A DNA stretch of 64,000 nucleotides from Bacteroidetes bacterium HGW-Bacteroidetes-16 (GTDB lineage: Bacteria; Bacteroidota; Bacteroidia; Bacteroidales; F082), in NCBI GenBank assembly GCA_002840975.1, contig PHDN01000010.1, forward strand, positions 62,001-126,000, read 5' to 3'. Positions 61,216-64,000 of this stretch are shown here, piece by piece. The stretch's first letter is position 1. Every line of letters starts with the position of its first letter. The notes below the pieces were generated by a model that did no database searches, was not told the DNA's origin, and was given only the letters and a program-made list of their open reading frames with translations. Position numbers and translations under genes: made by a program.

Positions 61216-63087
61216 ATGGAGAAAGAAACACTTTTCAACCAATTTCCGCCCATTACCACGGAAGCATGGAAGGAAAAGATTATCAAAGACCTGAAAGGCG
61301 CCGATTACGACCGAAAACTCACCTGGAGAACCGGTGAAGGATTTACCGTGCAGCCTTTTTACCGTGAAGAAAATCTGGCTGATATTCCCCACATGGAAAC
61401 TGTTCCGGGATATTTTCCCTATGTGCGTGGCAATCGTGAAGAACAAAATACCTGGCTTGTCAGGCAGGATATTCAGGTGGAAGACATTGCAGCAGCCAAT
61501 GCAAAAGCCCTTGACATCAAGTTAAAAGGAGTTGATTCATTGGGGTTTATTTTCAAGTGTGATGCCAATCCCGATGAAAAGGATGTGGAAGCCTTGCTGC
61601 AAAATATCCGCCTCGACTTGATGGAAGTCAACTTTCGTACCCATCAGCCACTCAGCATGGTGAAGATGATTGACTCGCTGGCCAAAAAATACAACCGCGA
61701 CCTTGAAAACATAAAAGGTTCAGTAATTTACGATCCTATTGGCACCTATACTGCCTGTGGAAAGTATATCCATTCTTTTGAAGAAGATATGAGTCAGTTG
61801 GTGGAAATGCACCAGGCAACCAGGCATCTCCCGAATTTCCAATACCTGACCATAAAAGGACTTTTGTTTAACAATGCAGGTGCCGGAACGGTAAGTGAAC
61901 TGGGCTTTATGCTAGCTTTAGGAGCCGAATACCTGACCTACCTTACCGGTAAAGGGCTCGACATTGATGAAGTAGCTCCGCATATCCGTTTCCATATGGC
62001 CGTTGGTTCCGATTATTTCATGGAAATAGCCAAATTCAGGGCAGCCCGCTATCTCTGGGCCAAAATCGTAAATGCTTATGGCTTAAACAACGCGGCAAAC
62101 GCAAAGATGCACATCCATTGTTCCAACTCCTCCTGGAACAAAACCGTTTATGACCCTTATGTAAACATGTTGCGCACCACCACCGAAAGCATGTCGGCCA
62201 TTTTGGGTGGTGTTGATTCGCTTACCGTGTTGCCCTTTAATGCTGTTTACGAAACCGAAACCGATTTTTCGGAGCGCATTGCCCGCAACCAGCAACTCAT
62301 CCTGAAAGGCGAGTCGTATTTCGACAAAATCGCCGATCCTGCCGCGGGCTCCTATTATATAGAAACCCTCACCCACGAACTCATCCAAAATGCCTGGAAT
62401 TTGTTTCTCGAAGTGGATGAGCAGGGAGGATACCTGGAAGCTTTGAAGAAAGGAACTATCCAGGAAAAAGTGAATGCAGAAGCTCAAAAGAAAAACATGG
62501 ATATCGCCTTACGCAGAAAATCCATACTGGGAACCAATCAATACCCCAATACCAACGAGCAAATCCAGACGTTACCCGTCAATAAAATGGCAAAAGTTGA
62601 ATCGGAAATCGAAACGTTGAAACCCTATCGCGGGGCCGAACAGCTTGAAAAACTACGCTTTGCCACCGATGAATTTGCCAGAAAAGAGCATCGTCCGGTG
62701 GTATGGATGTTTACTTATGGCAACCTGGCCATGCAAAAAGCAAGGTCTCAGTTTGCAGGTAACTTTTTCGGTTGTGCCGGATATCAGATTGTCGACAACA
62801 ACGGATTCTCTACTGTGGATCAGGGCATCGAAGCCGCCAGACAGGCGAAACCGGATATTGTGGTGATATGTAGCAGTGATGAAGAATATGATACCATTGC
62901 ACAACCTATTTTTAAGGCCCTGAATAAAGAAACTATTGTGGTATTGGCCGGTTATCCAACCGATTTGGTTGAATCGTTGCAAGCCATCGGAATGAAGCAT
63001 TTTATTCATGTAAAGAGTAACTTGCTGGAACAACTATCCGAATTTCAACAACTTATAGGAATTCAAAATAACCAGTACCAGCAATAA
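61216..63087 (+). CDS. mutA: Methylmalonyl-CoA mutase small subunit
   Basis: Partner subunit of the B12-dependent mutase that interconverts methylmalonyl-CoA and succinyl-CoA. The 623-residue protein has the TIM-barrel family region (GLLFNNAGAGTVSELGFMLA, then RFHMAVGSDYFMEIAKFRAA and NAKMHIHCSNSSWNKT) and a C-terminal Rossmann domain that lacks the cobalamin-binding DxHxxG histidine, as is normal for the small subunit. The open frame starts at 61129, before the promoter element, so the ATG at 61216 is used. The large subunit follows 12 bases on. Confidence 0.95.
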   Translation: MEKETLFNQFPPITTEAWKEKIIKDLKGADYDRKLTWRTGEGFTVQPFYREENLADIPHMETVPGYFPYVRGNREEQNTWLVRQDIQVEDIAAANAKALDIKLKGVDSLGFIFKCDANPDEKDVEALLQNIRLDLMEVNFRTHQPLSMVKMIDSLAKKYNRDLENIKGSVIYDPIGTYTACGKYIHSFEEDMSQLVEMHQATRHLPNFQYLTIKGLLFNNAGAGTVSELGFMLALGAEYLTYLTGKGLDIDEVAPHIRFHMAVGSDYFMEIAKFRAARYLWAKIVNAYGLNNAANAKMHIHCSNSSWNKTVYDPYVNMLRTTTESMSAILGGVDSLTVLPFNAVYETETDFSERIARNQQLILKGESYFDKIADPAAGSYYIETLTHELIQNAWNLFLEVDEQGGYLEALKKGTIQEKVNAEAQKKNMDIALRRKSILGTNQYPNTNEQIQTLPVNKMAKVESEIETLKPYRGAEQLEKLRFATDEFARKEHRPVVWMFTYGNLAMQKARSQFAGNFFGCAGYQIVDNNGFSTVDQGIEAARQAKPDIVVICSSDEEYDTIAQPIFKALNKETIVVLAGYPTDLVESLQAIGMKHFIHVKSNLLEQLSEFQQLIGIQNNQYQQ

Positions 63088-63099
63088 AAAAGTTGACCA

Positions 63100-64000
63100 A
63101 TGAAACCAAATTTTAAACATATCAATATCAACAACAATCCGGCTGCTCACGGGGAAGTGCATCACAGCAAAAATGCTGTGTGGGAAACACCGGAGCACAT
63201 CGATGTGAAACCAGCTTACACTACTGCCGATTTAAAGGGAATGCCTCATTTGAATTATGCGGCCGGTATTCCGCCGTTTTTGCGCGGACCTTATTCAACC
63301 ATGTACGTCACCAGGCCATGGACCATCAGGCAGTACGCCGGATTTTCCACTGCCGAAGAATCCAACGCTTTTTACCGCAGAAACCTGGCTGCAGGCCAGA
63401 AAGGACTTTCCGTGGCTTTCGACCTGGCTACACACCGGGGTTACGATTCCGATCACGAGCGCGTTGTGGGAGATGTAGGAAAAGCTGGTGTGGCCATCGA
63501 TTCCATCCTCGACATGGAAATCCTGTTCGATCAGATTCCATTAAACAAGATCTCCGTTTCCATGACCATGAATGGGGCCGTCTTGCCCGTATTGGCTTTT
63601 TATATTGTGACAGCACTCGAACAGGGTGCCAAACTGGAAGAACTGGAAGGAACCATCCAAAACGATATTCTGAAGGAATTCATGGTGCGCAATACTTACA
63701 TCTATCCTCCCGAGCCATCCATGCGGATTATCTCCGATATTTTTGAATACACGGCAAAAAAAATGCCCAAGTTCAACTCCATCTCCATTTCAGGATACCA
63801 CATTCAGGAAGCTGGGGCTACCGCCGACATCGAATTAGCCTATACTCTGGCCGATGGTCTCGATTACATCCGCACCGGATTGAAATCGGGGTTGAAAATT
63901 GATGAGTTTGCTCCGCGATTGAGCTTTTTCTGGGGGTCGGGCATGAACCATTTTATGGAAATAGCCAAACTCCGCGCCGGACGTATGTTGTGGGCTAAGA
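63100..64000 (+). CDS. mutB: Methylmalonyl-CoA mutase large subunit, partial
   Basis: The N-terminal 300 codons, cut by the window end. Starts [20 protein letters not shown] and contains the family segments [20 protein letters not shown] and [40 protein letters not shown] (substrate-binding region), [18 protein letters not shown] and [18 protein letters not shown]. This subunit carries the B12 site at its C-terminus, outside the window. It is expected to work with MutA in propionate formation or breakdown. Confidence 0.95.
   Translation, partial: MKPNFKHININNNPAAHGEVHHSKNAVWETPEHIDVKPAYTTADLKGMPHLNYAAGIPPFLRGPYSTMYVTRPWTIRQYAGFSTAEESNAFYRRNLAAGQKGLSVAFDLATHRGYDSDHERVVGDVGKAGVAIDSILDMEILFDQIPLNKISVSMTMNGAVLPVLAFYIVTALEQGAKLEELEGTIQNDILKEFMVRNTYIYPPEPSMRIISDIFEYTAKKMPKFNSISISGYHIQEAGATADIELAYTLADGLDYIRTGLKSGLKIDEFAPRLSFFWGSGMNHFMEIAKLRAGRMLWAK

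Overview
The window reads as chromosomal DNA of a Bacteroidetes (Bacteroidota) bacterium, most likely a Bacteroidales/Marinilabiliales-type anaerobe or facultative anaerobe. Reasons: four large secreted proteins end in a type IX secretion (T9SS) C-terminal sorting domain; many genes are preceded by the Bacteroidetes -7 element TAnnTTTG rather than by Shine-Dalgarno sequences; lipoproteins of Bacteroidetes-type families (DUF4292) are present; and a glycyl radical enzyme pair points to anaerobic metabolism. No rRNA, CRISPR array, prophage or complete insertion sequence was found. GC content is moderate by eye and fairly even.

Layout. 1-5.9 kb: 5' part of a sirtuin gene, malate dehydrogenase, then the forward operon dut / TPR protein / DUF4292 lipoprotein / EnvC-like protein. 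5.9-12 kb: two reverse-strand secreted peptidases, a subtilase and a gingipain-type C25 protein. 12-19.4 kb: lipA-lipB, recO, pheS, a secreted cyclophilin, a Nudix hydrolase, mtnA and an M20 amidohydrolase. 19.4-24.6 kb: reverse F-type ATPase operon atpB-E-F-H-A-G without the beta and epsilon genes. 24.7-28.9 kb: an NTF2/SnoaL-like lipoprotein and then gatE-gatD, a tRNA-dependent amidotransferase pair known as archaeal. 29-33.2 kb: threonine aldolase, a Ktr/Trk potassium uptake pair and a WbqC-like protein. 33.3-39.3 kb: two tandem thioredoxins, a lone transposase-type zinc-ribbon protein, an LD-carboxypeptidase, metG, transaldolase, tRNA-Arg(CCT) and a GIY-YIG protein. 39.5-43.6 kb: an M6 metallopeptidase with a T9SS domain, and xseA.

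43.8-51.5 kb is the most unusual part. An Rrf2 regulator is followed by six closely packed genes: a PqqD-like protein, an ATP-grasp ligase, a fold-III PLP decarboxylase, a urea-transporter/M23-peptidase fusion, a TPR/outer-membrane barrel protein and a small exported TPR protein. Together they look like a cytoplasm-to-outer-membrane pathway that I cannot match to a described system.

51.6-64 kb: comB-like phosphatase, a BNR/sortilin-like T9SS protein, a class A penicillin-binding protein, a hydroxyproline dehydratase-type glycyl radical enzyme with its activase, and the two methylmalonyl-CoA mutase subunits (the second truncated by the window end). Secreted peptidases together with hydroxyproline dehydratase and propionate-type metabolism suggest, by inference, protein or collagen-type peptide use.

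Start codons were re-chosen where the longest frame began at TTG/GTG or lay upstream of a likely promoter; these choices are explained per gene.
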